This document shows, one piece after another, positions 8,288 to 15,490 of a DNA stretch of 39,265 nt. Location of the stretch: assembly GCA_022824865.1 (NCBI GenBank), contig JAJDZD010000031.1:1-39265 (forward strand), read 5' to 3'. The translations under genes and the position numbers were made by a program. Under the pieces are notes generated by a model. It saw nothing but the letters and a program-made list of their open reading frames with translations. It made no database searches and had not been told where the DNA came from. The stretch's first letter is position 1; each line of letters begins with the position of its first letter. The DNA comes from Chloroflexota bacterium (GTDB taxonomy: Bacteria; Chloroflexota; UBA11872).

Positions 8288-8401
8288 GACCTGATCGACG
8301 TGCCGCCGGGTCGTCGCGAGCCCGGCGCGCACCCGATGCTTGGAGTCCACCCGCCACTTCGGTTCGAGGTCGCCCCTCAGGTTCCTTACCGCGTACTCAG
8401 C

Positions 8402-8417
8402 GGGGCCTGCAGGCCCC
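8402..8417. repeat. Perfect 16-base palindrome
   Basis: GGGGCCTGCAGGCCCC is fully self-complementary, in the gap between the membrane protein (ends 8287) and the NYN gene. It could form a tight hairpin in RNA, but no T-run follows on either side, so a terminator role is not established. Confidence 0.5.
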
Positions 8418-8436
8418 TCAGTCTCGACCCGGATCC

Positions 8437-8470
8437 TTGACAGCCCGCTGACCATAATGTACACATGGTC
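8437..8470 (+). promoter_or_regulatory. Candidate promoter with operator-like inverted repeat, upstream of NYN gene
   Basis: A perfect TTGACA (8437-8442) is followed after 17 bases by TACACA (8460-8465), a weak -10. The inverted repeat GACCAT (8450-8455) / ATGGTC (8465-8470), with a 9-base loop containing TGTACA, covers the spacer end and the -10, as an operator would. The NYN start is about 100 bases downstream. Confidence 0.35.
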
Positions 8471-8566
8471 CATACCCCCCCTGTCGTTTAGGTGGCAGGG
8501 TCGAGGCCGCCCCACCGGGCGGTCTCTGTCTTTCTCGGGCGGTCTCTGGCTGATGGAGGCGCCCGC

Positions 8567-9196
8567 GTGCTCACCAACCTCTACATTGACGGCTTCAATC
8601 TCTATAACCGCGCCGTCAAGCACACGCCCTTCAAGTGGCTGGACCTGCGCAAACTCGCGCAGACGCTCTTTCCCGGCGATGAGATTCAGCGAATCTGCTA
8701 CTTCACCGCCCTCGTAAAACCACGTCCCAACGACCCTCATCAAACCGAACGGCAGGATGCGTATCTCAGAGCGTTGGCAACGCTGCCCGGTCTCGAAATC
8801 CACTTCGGCGAATTCCGCGAACGCATCAAGTACCGCCCGCTGGCCAGGCCGAAACCGGGCCACCCCGCCTACGTCCGCATCCGCGACACGGAAGAAAAAG
8901 GCTCCGACGTCAACCTCGCCACCCGCCTGCTCGTCGGCGGCTTCACCGGCGACTACCAGCAGGCCGTCGTCGTCTCCAACGATTCCGACCTCGCCTCACC
9001 GATCCGCTATGTCAGCCACGACCTCGGGCTCCGCGTCGTGGTCGTCAATCCCGACCCCAAAACCAGCACCCACAACGACCTGGTTGATTCAGCCACCTAC
9101 GTGCGTCGCCTCTGGAAGAGCCATCTCCGCAGAAGCCAGCTGCCTCCGACCCTCACCGACGTCCACGGCGTGATCACCAAGCCATCTGCGTGGTAG
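8567..9196 (+). CDS. NYN domain protein (PIN-like ribonuclease)
   Basis: 209 residues from the GTG at 8567, which has GGAGG at 8555-8559 with a 7-base spacer. The family's acidic residues are clear: LYIDGFNLYN near the N-terminus (Asp8, Asn11), EEKGSDVNLATRLL (Asp114) and VVVSNDSDLASPI (Asp139, Asp141). These form the single metal site of NYN nucleases, relatives of PIN and FLAP nucleases that cut RNA. The protein is little more than the domain, with no added RNA-binding module visible. It stands alone, immediately upstream of tRNA-Leu. A role in RNA processing or toxin-like cleavage is possible but not shown; no antitoxin lies beside it. Confidence 0.88.
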   Translation: MLTNLYIDGFNLYNRAVKHTPFKWLDLRKLAQTLFPGDEIQRICYFTALVKPRPNDPHQTERQDAYLRALATLPGLEIHFGEFRERIKYRPLARPKPGHPAYVRIRDTEEKGSDVNLATRLLVGGFTGDYQQAVVVSNDSDLASPIRYVSHDLGLRVVVVNPDPKTSTHNDLVDSATYVRRLWKSHLRRSQLPPTLTDVHGVITKPSAW

Positions 9197-9224
9197 CCGC
9201 GCCACCGGCTGACGATTCGCTGGC

Positions 9225-9230
9225 TAGCAT
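9225..9230 (+). promoter_or_regulatory. Candidate -10 element (TAGCAT) of tRNA-Leu
   Basis: TAGCAT ends 34 bases before the mature tRNA 5' end, a plausible distance for a short leader. No -35 is recognisable. The same hexamer precedes the Uma2 gene on the other strand. Confidence 0.4.
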
Positions 9231-9264
9231 GTGAGGCGGACGCTTCAAGCGCCGCACGCCAGCT

Positions 9265-9348
9265 GCCGGGGTGGCGGAACGGTAGACGCACGGGACTTAA
9301 AATCCCGGGACTTCGGTCGTATGGGTTCGAATCCCATCCCCGGTACCA
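9265..9348 (+). tRNA. tRNA-Leu (UAA anticodon)
   Basis: The acceptor stem GCCGGGG pairs with CCCCGGT (first pair G-U), followed by discriminator A and an encoded CCA end. The anticodon stem CGGGA/TCCCG encloses the loop CTTAAAA, giving anticodon TAA. A long variable arm (GAC-TTCG-GTC) marks a class II tRNA, as expected for Leu. The T arm is ATGGG-TTCGAAT-CCCAT. All standard parts are intact in 84 bases. Confidence 0.96.
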
Positions 9349-9412
9349 ACAGCCGGTCACGAGGCTTGGCTGGCTGGACGGGCTGTATGACCCGCCCAAC
9401 GGCCACCCCGAC

Positions 9413-9418
9413 TAGTCT
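9413..9418 (+). promoter_or_regulatory. Candidate -10 element (TAGTCT) upstream of DUF3054 gene
   Basis: TAGTCT lies 61 bases before the GTG at 9480. The identical hexamer lies 30 bases before the class III aminotransferase start at 24644. No clear -35. Confidence 0.35.
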
Positions 9419-9479
9419 TGGGCAGCCGCCGATTCCCTGAAAGACTCTCCGCGTTGGCCTCGCGCCCAAAAAACCGCAC

Positions 9480-9884
9480 GTGACATTTCTATCTGACCGC
9501 CATCACGTGCTCATCGCGCTCGCCGTGATCGGCGACGCGCTGGTCTTCGTCCTCTTCATTGCTCTCACGCCCATTGAGCACGGCAGCGTCGAAATCGCGG
9601 CGTTCTGGCGCACCGGCCTACCCTTCGCCGGCGTCTGGCTGCTCGCGTCCCCGTGGCTCGGCGCCCTCCGCCTCTCCACCCTCACCCGCCTGCGCCTCGC
9701 CGTCTGGCGCGTCCCCCTCATCTGGATCGGCTGCGGCGTCGTAGCCGTCATGCTGCGCGTCTGGCTCACCGACCGCACCTTCTCCTGGACCTTCACCATC
9801 GTCTCCATCAGCCTCGTTGCCGCCATGCTCCTCGCCTGGCGCCTCCTACTCCTCCTGGCCGCTCGACGAATCACACCGGACTAA
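9480..9884 (+). CDS. DUF3054 family membrane protein
   Basis: 134 residues from a GTG start. Four hydrophobic segments (about 9-29, 42-58, 78-95 and 102-126) and an early Asp in the first helix (VIGDALVFVLF) fit DUF3054, small four-helix membrane proteins of unknown function found mainly in Actinobacteria, Chloroflexota and haloarchaea. Other hallmarks are the FWRTGLPFAGVWLLASPWLG segment and the basic RLAVWRVP loop. It ends 46 bases before the sulfatase and may be co-transcribed with it. Function unknown. Confidence 0.78.
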   Translation: MTFLSDRHHVLIALAVIGDALVFVLFIALTPIEHGSVEIAAFWRTGLPFAGVWLLASPWLGALRLSTLTRLRLAVWRVPLIWIGCGVVAVMLRVWLTDRTFSWTFTIVSISLVAAMLLAWRLLLLLAARRITPD

Positions 9885-9930
9885 CATTGGCCGCGCCGCT
9901 GGTGGAGCCGAGCGCGACCTGGACATCCGC

Positions 9931-11397
9931 ATGCCGACCGTCGATCCGCTGAACCTCCTGCTCATCACGTCCGACCAGCACCGGCGCTCCGCCGCCGGCT
10001 GCTACGGCCATCCGCTGGCGCATACGCCCAACCTGGACGCCCTGGCCCAGCGCGGCGTCCGGTTCGACACCGCCTACTGCAACTTCCCCATCTGCGTGCC
10101 GTCGCGCGCCAGCCTGGCCACCGGCCGCTACGCCCACGAGCTCGGCGTCTGGGACAACGCCGCGCCCTACACCGGCCAGCGCCCAAGCTGGGGCCACCGG
10201 CTGACGGAGCAGGGCCACGGGGTCACCACCATCGGCAAGCTGCACTTCCGCCGGCCCGACGACGACACCGGCTTCCCCGACCAGCGCATCCCCATGCACG
10301 TCAAGGAGGGCGTGGGCGACCTCTACGGCTCGCTTCGACCGGATGTCCCGCGCCAGCGCAACTACCTCAACACCGCCGCCAACCCACGCGTGGGCGATTC
10401 CGAGTACATGCGCTACGACGCCGCCACCACCCGCCAGGCCATCGATTGGCTGGCAACCGAAGCCCGGGAGCACCAGGCCCCCTGGTGCCTCTGGGTCTCC
10501 TACACGCTGCCCCACTCACCGTTCGTCGCATCTGCGGAGGACATCGCCCGCTATCCGCTCGAAGACATGGAACTCCCCGTCAACTTCCGGTCCCCCGACT
10601 GGCCGCACCACCCGCACATCGAATACATCCGAGAGCAACGCATCCAGTCGCCCAACGAACAGCTCGATGAGACGTTGATTCGCCGCACCATCGCCACATA
10701 CCTGGCCATGTGCACGTACCTGGATCGCCAGGTTGGAGCGGTCCTCGCTGCGCTAACCGACCAGGGGCTGGAGACCTCGACCCGCGTTATCTACACCAGC
10801 GACCACGGCGAGATGCTGGGCGACCACGGCATGTGGGGCAAAAACCTCATGTACGAAGGCGCCTCGGCCGTACCGTTCCTGATGGCCGGACCGGACATTG
10901 CTCCGGGCCGGGTCGTCCCCCAACCCGCCTCGCTGGTCGATCTGTTTCCGACTATCGCGGATGGTGTCGGCGCCTCGCTCGCGGAGGCGGACGCCGATCT
11001 ACCGGGCCGGTCGCTCTGGCCGGCCGCTAAGGGCGACCCGCTGCCCGAACGCACGATCTTCGGCGAGTACCACGCCTCCGGCTGCCGCGAAGCCATGTAC
11101 ATGCTGCGCGACGCGACCCATAAGTACGTCCACCACGTCGGCGACCCGCCCCAACTCTTCGACCTCACAACCGACCCCAACGAAACCCGCGACCTGGCCG
11201 CCGAGCCCCGGGCGGCCCCGCTGCTGGAACGCTTCCAGGGACACCTGTACGCCATCGTCGACCCCGAGGCCATAGACCACGCCGCCAAGGCGGACCAGGC
11301 ACGACGCATTCAAGCTGGCGGCGGTCTGGCGGCCATTACGGCGCGAGGCCCAATCGCCGGCGGCACGCCGGCGCCCAACCAGTTTCGCGACGCCTAA
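9931..11397 (+). CDS. Type I sulfatase (choline-sulfatase-like arylsulfatase)
   Basis: 488 residues from the ATG at 9931; an upstream in-frame ATG at 9817 lies within the preceding gene and adds unrelated sequence. The sulfatase signature CVPSRASLATG holds Cys55, the residue oxidised to formylglycine by a sulfatase-maturating enzyme (none is in this window). Calcium ligands are SDQH at 14-17 and the later TSDHGEMLGDHG. The C-terminus has the usual LFDLTTDPNETRDLA. No signal peptide is visible, so the enzyme should be cytoplasmic and act on imported sulfate esters. Its stop overlaps the stop of the minus-strand SDR by four bases (CTAA). The Shine-Dalgarno is weak. Substrate not deducible. Confidence 0.93.
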   Translation: MPTVDPLNLLLITSDQHRRSAAGCYGHPLAHTPNLDALAQRGVRFDTAYCNFPICVPSRASLATGRYAHELGVWDNAAPYTGQRPSWGHRLTEQGHGVTTIGKLHFRRPDDDTGFPDQRIPMHVKEGVGDLYGSLRPDVPRQRNYLNTAANPRVGDSEYMRYDAATTRQAIDWLATEAREHQAPWCLWVSYTLPHSPFVASAEDIARYPLEDMELPVNFRSPDWPHHPHIEYIREQRIQSPNEQLDETLIRRTIATYLAMCTYLDRQVGAVLAALTDQGLETSTRVIYTSDHGEMLGDHGMWGKNLMYEGASAVPFLMAGPDIAPGRVVPQPASLVDLFPTIADGVGASLAEADADLPGRSLWPAAKGDPLPERTIFGEYHASGCREAMYMLRDATHKYVHHVGDPPQLFDLTTDPNETRDLAAEPRAAPLLERFQGHLYAIVDPEAIDHAAKADQARRIQAGGGLAAITARGPIAGGTPAPNQFRDA

Positions 11398-12452
11398 AAC
11401 TTCCCGTCCCGCACTTCGAAATGCGTCGGCTTGTCCAGCGTGCGGCCGCCGGCCCGTAGCCAGTCAGCCGTCCAGCCGAGCACCGTCGCCAGCGGCGTCA
11501 TCGGCTCGCCCACCAGCTTCGCCATCCGCCGGCAGTCAACAAACAGCGCGCTGTCCGACTCAGTGCCCTCGAACTCCGGCTCAACGTCCAGCAGCTCGCC
11601 CATCGTGACGGCAACATCACGAATCCGAATCGGCTCAAGTCCCGACACGTTCAGCGTCAGCGGCGGCGCCGAGGTGTGCTCCAGCGTCCGCAGGATCAGG
11701 TCGCACGCGTCCCCCTGCCAGATCACACTCGCCGTGCTCATGCCGACATTCACCGGCTGGCCGTCGCGCACGCTGACCCCTACGTCGTGCAACACCCCGT
11801 ACCGCAGGTCCAGCGCATACGACAGCCGGATCAATGCCGAAGGCGTCCCCCACCGCTGCGCCGCGTACTCGAACATCCGCTCCCGCGCCAGGCATGACTG
11901 CGCGTACTCGCCAACCGGCGTCGGCTCCACGCCTTCGTCCGCCCCGGCCCCGTCGGTCGGCACGAACGGGTACACCGCCGCTGTGGAGAACACCACGCAC
12001 CGCGCCTCCCGGAACCGCCGCGCCACCAACCCCGGCAAATGCGCGTTCATGACCCAGGTCAGGTGCTCCGCGCCAGTTGATCCGAACTTGCGTCCGGCCA
12101 TGAAGACCATGTCCGGCGCATCCGGCAATTCGCGCAGGAACCCCGGCTCCAACAGATCGCCCGCCAGTGTGGTCACACCCGCGGCCTCCAGCCCGGCCCG
12201 GGCCGGCGGATCGCTGAATCGCGACACGGCGATTACCCGGCCCTCACGCCCCGCGGCCTCAAACGCCCGCCCGGCCATCCGGGCCACCGTCGGCCCCATC
12301 TTGCCCCCGGCGCCCAACACCAGCAGATCGCCGGTCCCCCGAGCAATGGACTCAATCAGGCCGGAACTGGGACGCGACATCACCTCGTCCAGCGTCCGCT
12401 CGTCCGGGATTGAGGCCGGCAGGCAATCGGCCACCGTCAGGTCACCCGCCAC
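11394..12452 (-). CDS. NAD-dependent epimerase/dehydratase-like (extended SDR) with altered active site
   Basis: 352 residues from a GTG; an ATG at 12380 (residue 25) is an alternative because the first ~24 residues precede the fold. The Rossmann start is LLVLGAGGKMGPTVARMA (43-60). VVFSTAAVYPFVP (153-165) is the Ser/Thr strand of extended SDRs. The Tyr is in GEYAQSCLARE (Tyr183), but the Lys of YxxxK is Cys187. The C-terminal part (LNVSGLEPIRIRDVA, ALFVDCRRMAKLVG) is typical of sugar-nucleotide epimerase relatives. With the Lys gone, the usual oxidoreduction is doubtful, and the protein may bind NAD without turnover or use another base. It sits 9 bases downstream of the GYD gene and overlaps the sulfatase tail to tail. 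Confidence 0.85.
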   Translation of the reverse strand: MAGDLTVADCLPASIPDERTLDEVMSRPSSGLIESIARGTGDLLVLGAGGKMGPTVARMAGRAFEAAGREGRVIAVSRFSDPPARAGLEAAGVTTLAGDLLEPGFLRELPDAPDMVFMAGRKFGSTGAEHLTWVMNAHLPGLVARRFREARCVVFSTAAVYPFVPTDGAGADEGVEPTPVGEYAQSCLARERMFEYAAQRWGTPSALIRLSYALDLRYGVLHDVGVSVRDGQPVNVGMSTASVIWQGDACDLILRTLEHTSAPPLTLNVSGLEPIRIRDVAVTMGELLDVEPEFEGTESDSALFVDCRRMAKLVGEPMTPLATVLGWTADWLRAGGRTLDKPTHFEVRDGKF

Positions 12453-12461
12453 CGTCGTCGC

Positions 12462-12761
12462 TCAGACGCCGTCGGCAATCTCACCCCACTGGCTCTCGGG
12501 GAAAACCTCAATCGTCTGCGTCACGCCGCCAAACTGCTCGCGCATGGCCAGCATCGCCTGCGCGCAGGCCTGGGTGCTGTCGAACTCCATGACCATCAGC
12601 ACGTCAAAGGCGCCCATGGTCAGGTAGACCTCGTGCAGCGTGCCGCCATGGGCCTCCACCAACTTGCGAGTTTCGGGCGCGCCCTCGCCAATCGCGTCGG
12701 CCACCGTTCCCGGCTCCGCCGGCTCGCCTGACATGCTGACCATGCTGATGTAATGAGCCAT
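12462..12761 (-). CDS. GYD domain protein
   Basis: 99 residues with GGAGGG a few bases before the ATG. The dimeric alpha-beta-barrel-like GYD domain (PF08734 type) is recognised from an N-terminal strand (HYISMVSMSG), a helix with ETRKLVEAHGGTLHEVYLTMG, then the motif AFDVLMVMEFDS in place of the classic GxYD-x-V, and a C-terminal helix (AQAMLAMREQFG) with a TQTIEVFPESQW strand. Members are small and mostly uncharacterised. It is the first gene of a two-gene operon with the variant SDR. Co-transcription suggests related roles but gives no reaction. Confidence 0.85.
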   Translation of the reverse strand: MAHYISMVSMSGEPAEPGTVADAIGEGAPETRKLVEAHGGTLHEVYLTMGAFDVLMVMEFDSTQACAQAMLAMREQFGGVTQTIEVFPESQWGEIADGV

Positions 12762-12783
12762 CCAATCCCTCCGCGAACTGTTC

Positions 12784-12789
12784 AGTGTA
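12784..12789 (-). promoter_or_regulatory. Candidate -10 element (TACACT) of GYD-SDR operon
   Basis: The minus strand reads TACACT 22 bases before the GYD start at 12761; TAATCG lies slightly further upstream. No -35 recognised. Confidence 0.3.
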
Positions 12790-12826
12790 CGCCGCGATTA
12801 TGGCACCGGTCTGAGCCACCGCTGGC

Positions 12827-12832
12827 TAGACT
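12827..12832 (+). promoter_or_regulatory. Candidate -10 element (TAGACT) of second sulfatase
   Basis: TAGACT lies 30 bases before the ATG at 12863, in the 101-base divergent gap 12762-12862, preceded by GCTGGC. It is identical to the hexamer before the operon starting at 7299. Confidence 0.4.
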
Positions 12833-12862
12833 CCCCAGCCCCCCGCTCGGAAGCAATGCCCC

Positions 12863-14137
12863 ATGCCGCCGAACGTCCTGATCATCACCACCCACGACAC
12901 CGGCCGCTTTATCCAGCCCTACGGCGTCACCACCGTCGACACCCCCAACCTCAATCGCCTGGCGGCCGAGGGCGCGCGCTTCAACGCCTACACCACCGCC
13001 CCGCAGTGCTCGCCCAGCCGCGCCAGCCTCACCACCGGCCGTTATCCCCATGCCAACGGCACCATGGGCCTCACCCATCGCGACTTCCGTTGGGATCTGC
13101 ACCCCGACGAGCAGACTATCCCCCAGATCCTGCGCACCGCCGGCTACCGCAGCGGCCACTGGGGCGTCGAACACGCCTCCCGCGACCCGCGCCGCATCGG
13201 AAACGACGTCTTCGACGAGACGCGCGACATCGACTCGATCGTCACGGGCGTCACGCAGTTCATCGACGCCGGCGACTCTCGCCCGTTCGTGGTGCAGGTC
13301 GGCTTTGGCGAGACCCACCGGGTGGGGGGCCACGGCTTCGGCGGCCGGCCCTACGACGCGAAGGGCATCACGGTGCCGCCGTACCTGGTCAACGCCCCCG
13401 ACACCCGCGCCGACCTGGCCGACTTCCAGGGTTGCGTCAACCGCGCCGACGCCTATATCGGTCGGCTGCTCGCAATCCTGGTGGACCGGGACCTGCTCGA
13501 CCAGACGTTGGTGATCTACGTCGGCGACCACGGCATCGCCTTCCCACGGGCCAAATGCACGCTGTACGACCCCGGAATCGAGATTTCCCTCATCGCCCGC
13601 CTGCCCGGCAGCCCCTTCAGCGGCAGCGTCGCGCCGGCCGGCATGGTCAGCAACCTGGATGTGGTCCCAACCCTTATCGAACTCACCGGCGCCAAAGAAC
13701 CGCCCTACCTGCACGGAACCTCGCTGCTGCCGCTGGCTGCCGGCACCGCCTCCGGCCACGCCCAACTCTTCGTGGAAAAGACCTACCACAGCTACTACGA
13801 CCCCATGCGCGGCATCCGCACCGACCGCTGGAAGTACATCCGCAACTTCGAGACCGGCCTCGGCGTCGAGATCCCCAGCGACATCGCCGGCAGCGGCGCC
13901 TACCGCGACCTGGCCGGCCGCATGGACCCCTCGCACCATGTCGAAATCGAGCTGTACGACCTGCACGCCGACCCCAACGAACAAACCAACCTCGCCGGCA
14001 ACCCCGAAACCGCCGCCATCCAGGCCGAACTCGGCGCCAGGGTCATCGACTGGATGCGCGCCACCGGCGATCCGCTGCTGGACGGGCCGGTGCAATCGCC
14101 CTTCTACCGCAAGACCATGAGCGAGATTCTGGCCTAA
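12863..14137 (+). CDS. Type I sulfatase (short form)
   Basis: 424 residues, ATG with GGAAG about 9 bases upstream. Signature CSPSRASLTTG places the formylglycine Cys at residue 49. The N-terminal metal ligands are in ITTHDTG (Asp12; the usual second ligand of the D-D/D-N pair is less clear). The later metal site is YVGDHGIAFPRAKC and the substrate-side Lys is probably in that segment. LYDLHADPNEQTNLA closes the fold. It has no signal peptide, so it is probably cytoplasmic. It belongs to the heparan-N-sulfatase-like short sulfatases rather than the choline-sulfatase type at 9931, so the two are distant relatives, not a recent duplication. Its stop overlaps the VOC gene stop by four bases (CTAA), as at the other sulfatase. 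Confidence 0.93.
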   Translation: MPPNVLIITTHDTGRFIQPYGVTTVDTPNLNRLAAEGARFNAYTTAPQCSPSRASLTTGRYPHANGTMGLTHRDFRWDLHPDEQTIPQILRTAGYRSGHWGVEHASRDPRRIGNDVFDETRDIDSIVTGVTQFIDAGDSRPFVVQVGFGETHRVGGHGFGGRPYDAKGITVPPYLVNAPDTRADLADFQGCVNRADAYIGRLLAILVDRDLLDQTLVIYVGDHGIAFPRAKCTLYDPGIEISLIARLPGSPFSGSVAPAGMVSNLDVVPTLIELTGAKEPPYLHGTSLLPLAAGTASGHAQLFVEKTYHSYYDPMRGIRTDRWKYIRNFETGLGVEIPSDIAGSGAYRDLAGRMDPSHHVEIELYDLHADPNEQTNLAGNPETAAIQAELGARVIDWMRATGDPLLDGPVQSPFYRKTMSEILA

Positions 14138-14559
14138 GCGGACTCCGACCAGGGGTCGTAGGACCCGAAGTGCCAGAGGTTGCCCTCGGGATCCAGCGCG
14201 AAATACAGGCGGCCGCCGTAGGACGCGTCCTGGATTTCCAGCACGATCTCCGCGCCGGCGGCCTTGGCGTGCTCATAGTGGGCGTCAATTTCGGGCACGA
14301 TCAAATAGGCGCTCTGCGTGTTGGCGCCTAATTCGTGGGGCGTCCGGACGTGCGGGCCGAAGTCCCGGTTCTGCGCCGACCCCAGCATGATCATGCCGTC
14401 GCCCAGCGTGAGTTGGGCGTGACGGATGGTTCCCTCCGGGCCCGATATGACCAGGCGCCTCGCGAACCCAAACACGTCGCACAAAAACTCAATCGCCGCC
14501 GCCGCGTCGCGGTAACGCAAGCTCGGAACAATCATGGCCTTCCGCGATTCCTGAGGCAT
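14134..14559 (-). CDS. VOC superfamily (glyoxalase/bleomycin-resistance-like) protein
   Basis: 141 residues with GGAGGAG eight bases before the ATG. One VOC module of two beta-alpha-beta-beta-beta repeats is visible: SLRYRDAAAAIEFLCDVFGF / HAQLTLGDGMIMLGSA, then AYLIVPEIDAHYEHAKAAGAEIVL / GRLYFALDPEGNLWHFGSYDPW. A His (HAQLTLGD) and the DPEGNLWHFG segment fit metal-site positions, although Glu/His ligands cannot be mapped with certainty. The arrangement is that of the YcfI/PhnB-like glyoxalase relatives. It ends inside the sulfatase stop codon. Substrate unknown. Confidence 0.88.
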   Translation of the reverse strand: MPQESRKAMIVPSLRYRDAAAAIEFLCDVFGFARRLVISGPEGTIRHAQLTLGDGMIMLGSAQNRDFGPHVRTPHELGANTQSAYLIVPEIDAHYEHAKAAGAEIVLEIQDASYGGRLYFALDPEGNLWHFGSYDPWSESA

Positions 14560-14727
14560 CGCCGGTTCTCCTCCTTCGGCTACCCGAGTAGTCCCGACTG
14601 AGAGCTAAACCTTGCCTCTCCCTCGGGAGAGGCCGCCAGCGTCTTCGGCGCCGGACTAAGGGTCTTCGGAGCGCCCGCCACAGCGAGGCCAACGTCTCCG
14701 GAAGGGCAGTAGGAATAGAACCCGAGG

Positions 14728-15291
14728 CTACGCGTCGAAGAGGTCGCGCACCGGGCAACTGAAGCCCGGCAACGCGTCCAGGCCGTCCAGGGCGTCGCCT
14801 TGCGTCAGCGTCGTCACGCCCCCGCCCGCGCGATATGCGTCGACCGTACGCGTTTCGGGATGCACCACCCAGACCAGCCGCGCGCCGTAGCTGAGCCACA
14901 TGAGCGCCTTGTCGTGCAGTTCCCGCCGGCTGTCGCCGGGCGAGGCGACTTCCACCACCAGGTCGGGCGAAACGTCCGCGTAGCCGGTCACCCGTTGGTC
15001 TGGCGGAATCCTTGCGGCAGAGAAGTAGGCGATGTCCGGTTCCCGCACCGTGTCCGGGTCGCGCTCCAGCCAGACGCCCGAGTCCGAGCCCATCAGGCGC
15101 CCCAACCGCCGGGGCTTTACGAACGTCTGCAGTTCCGCCGCCAGGTTCACCACGATTTCACCGTGTTCCATTCCCGTTGGCATGGTCTCGCAGAGCACCC
15201 CCCGGATTAGTTCGCCGCGCACGCCTTCGCTATAAAGCCGGAGCAGATCGTCGGCCGTTAGCAATCGCGGCGCAGCGTCAATCACGGCCAT
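14728..15291 (-). CDS. Uma2 family (DUF820) restriction-endonuclease-fold protein
   Basis: 187 residues with GGAGG five bases before the ATG. The Uma2 pattern is complete: LTADDLLRLYSEGVRGELIRGVL at the N-terminus, EHGEIVVNLAAEL, then the PD-(D/E)xK-like residues Asp86 (REPDIAYF), Glu114 (LVVEVASP) and Lys128 (HDKALMWLSYGARLVWVVHPE). Such proteins are numerous in Cyanobacteria and Chloroflexota. Their nuclease fold is established but their biological role is largely unknown. The gene is isolated, with gaps of 168 bases on the left and 199 on the right that hold no further gene. Confidence 0.9.
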   Translation of the reverse strand: MAVIDAAPRLLTADDLLRLYSEGVRGELIRGVLCETMPTGMEHGEIVVNLAAELQTFVKPRRLGRLMGSDSGVWLERDPDTVREPDIAYFSAARIPPDQRVTGYADVSPDLVVEVASPGDSRRELHDKALMWLSYGARLVWVVHPETRTVDAYRAGGGVTTLTQGDALDGLDALPGFSCPVRDLFDA

Positions 15292-15324
15292 CGCGACCTC
15301 CTGCCCAATCCGGTGTAGATATCC

Positions 15325-15330
15325 ATGCTA
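15325..15330 (-). promoter_or_regulatory. Candidate -10 element (TAGCAT) of Uma2 gene
   Basis: The minus strand reads TAGCAT 33 bases before the ATG at 15291, the same hexamer as that before tRNA-Leu. No -35 recognised. Confidence 0.38.
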
Positions 15331-15490
15331 CAGGGCATCATGACCCCGTCGTGCCCCATGCTGGCGGGCATCCTTACCTGTCAGGACCCGAACCAAGCGG
15401 ACCGCGCCGACGCCGGCTGACCGGAGGTCCCCGCGCGGCGTCAAGCCATCAACGTGACCCACGACCCTCGACCTGGGGCGCGACGCGGGT

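Noticed and set aside
8126..8863. 245-codon minus-strand frame over the NYN gene start
   Set aside because: Antisense to the membrane protein end and the NYN motif codons; no family motif and no ribosome site.
12782..14095. 437-codon Gly/Val/Asp-rich open frame antisense to the second sulfatase
   Set aside because: Low-complexity composition of the antisense frame of a GC-rich gene. The sulfatase motifs on the plus strand explain the region fully.
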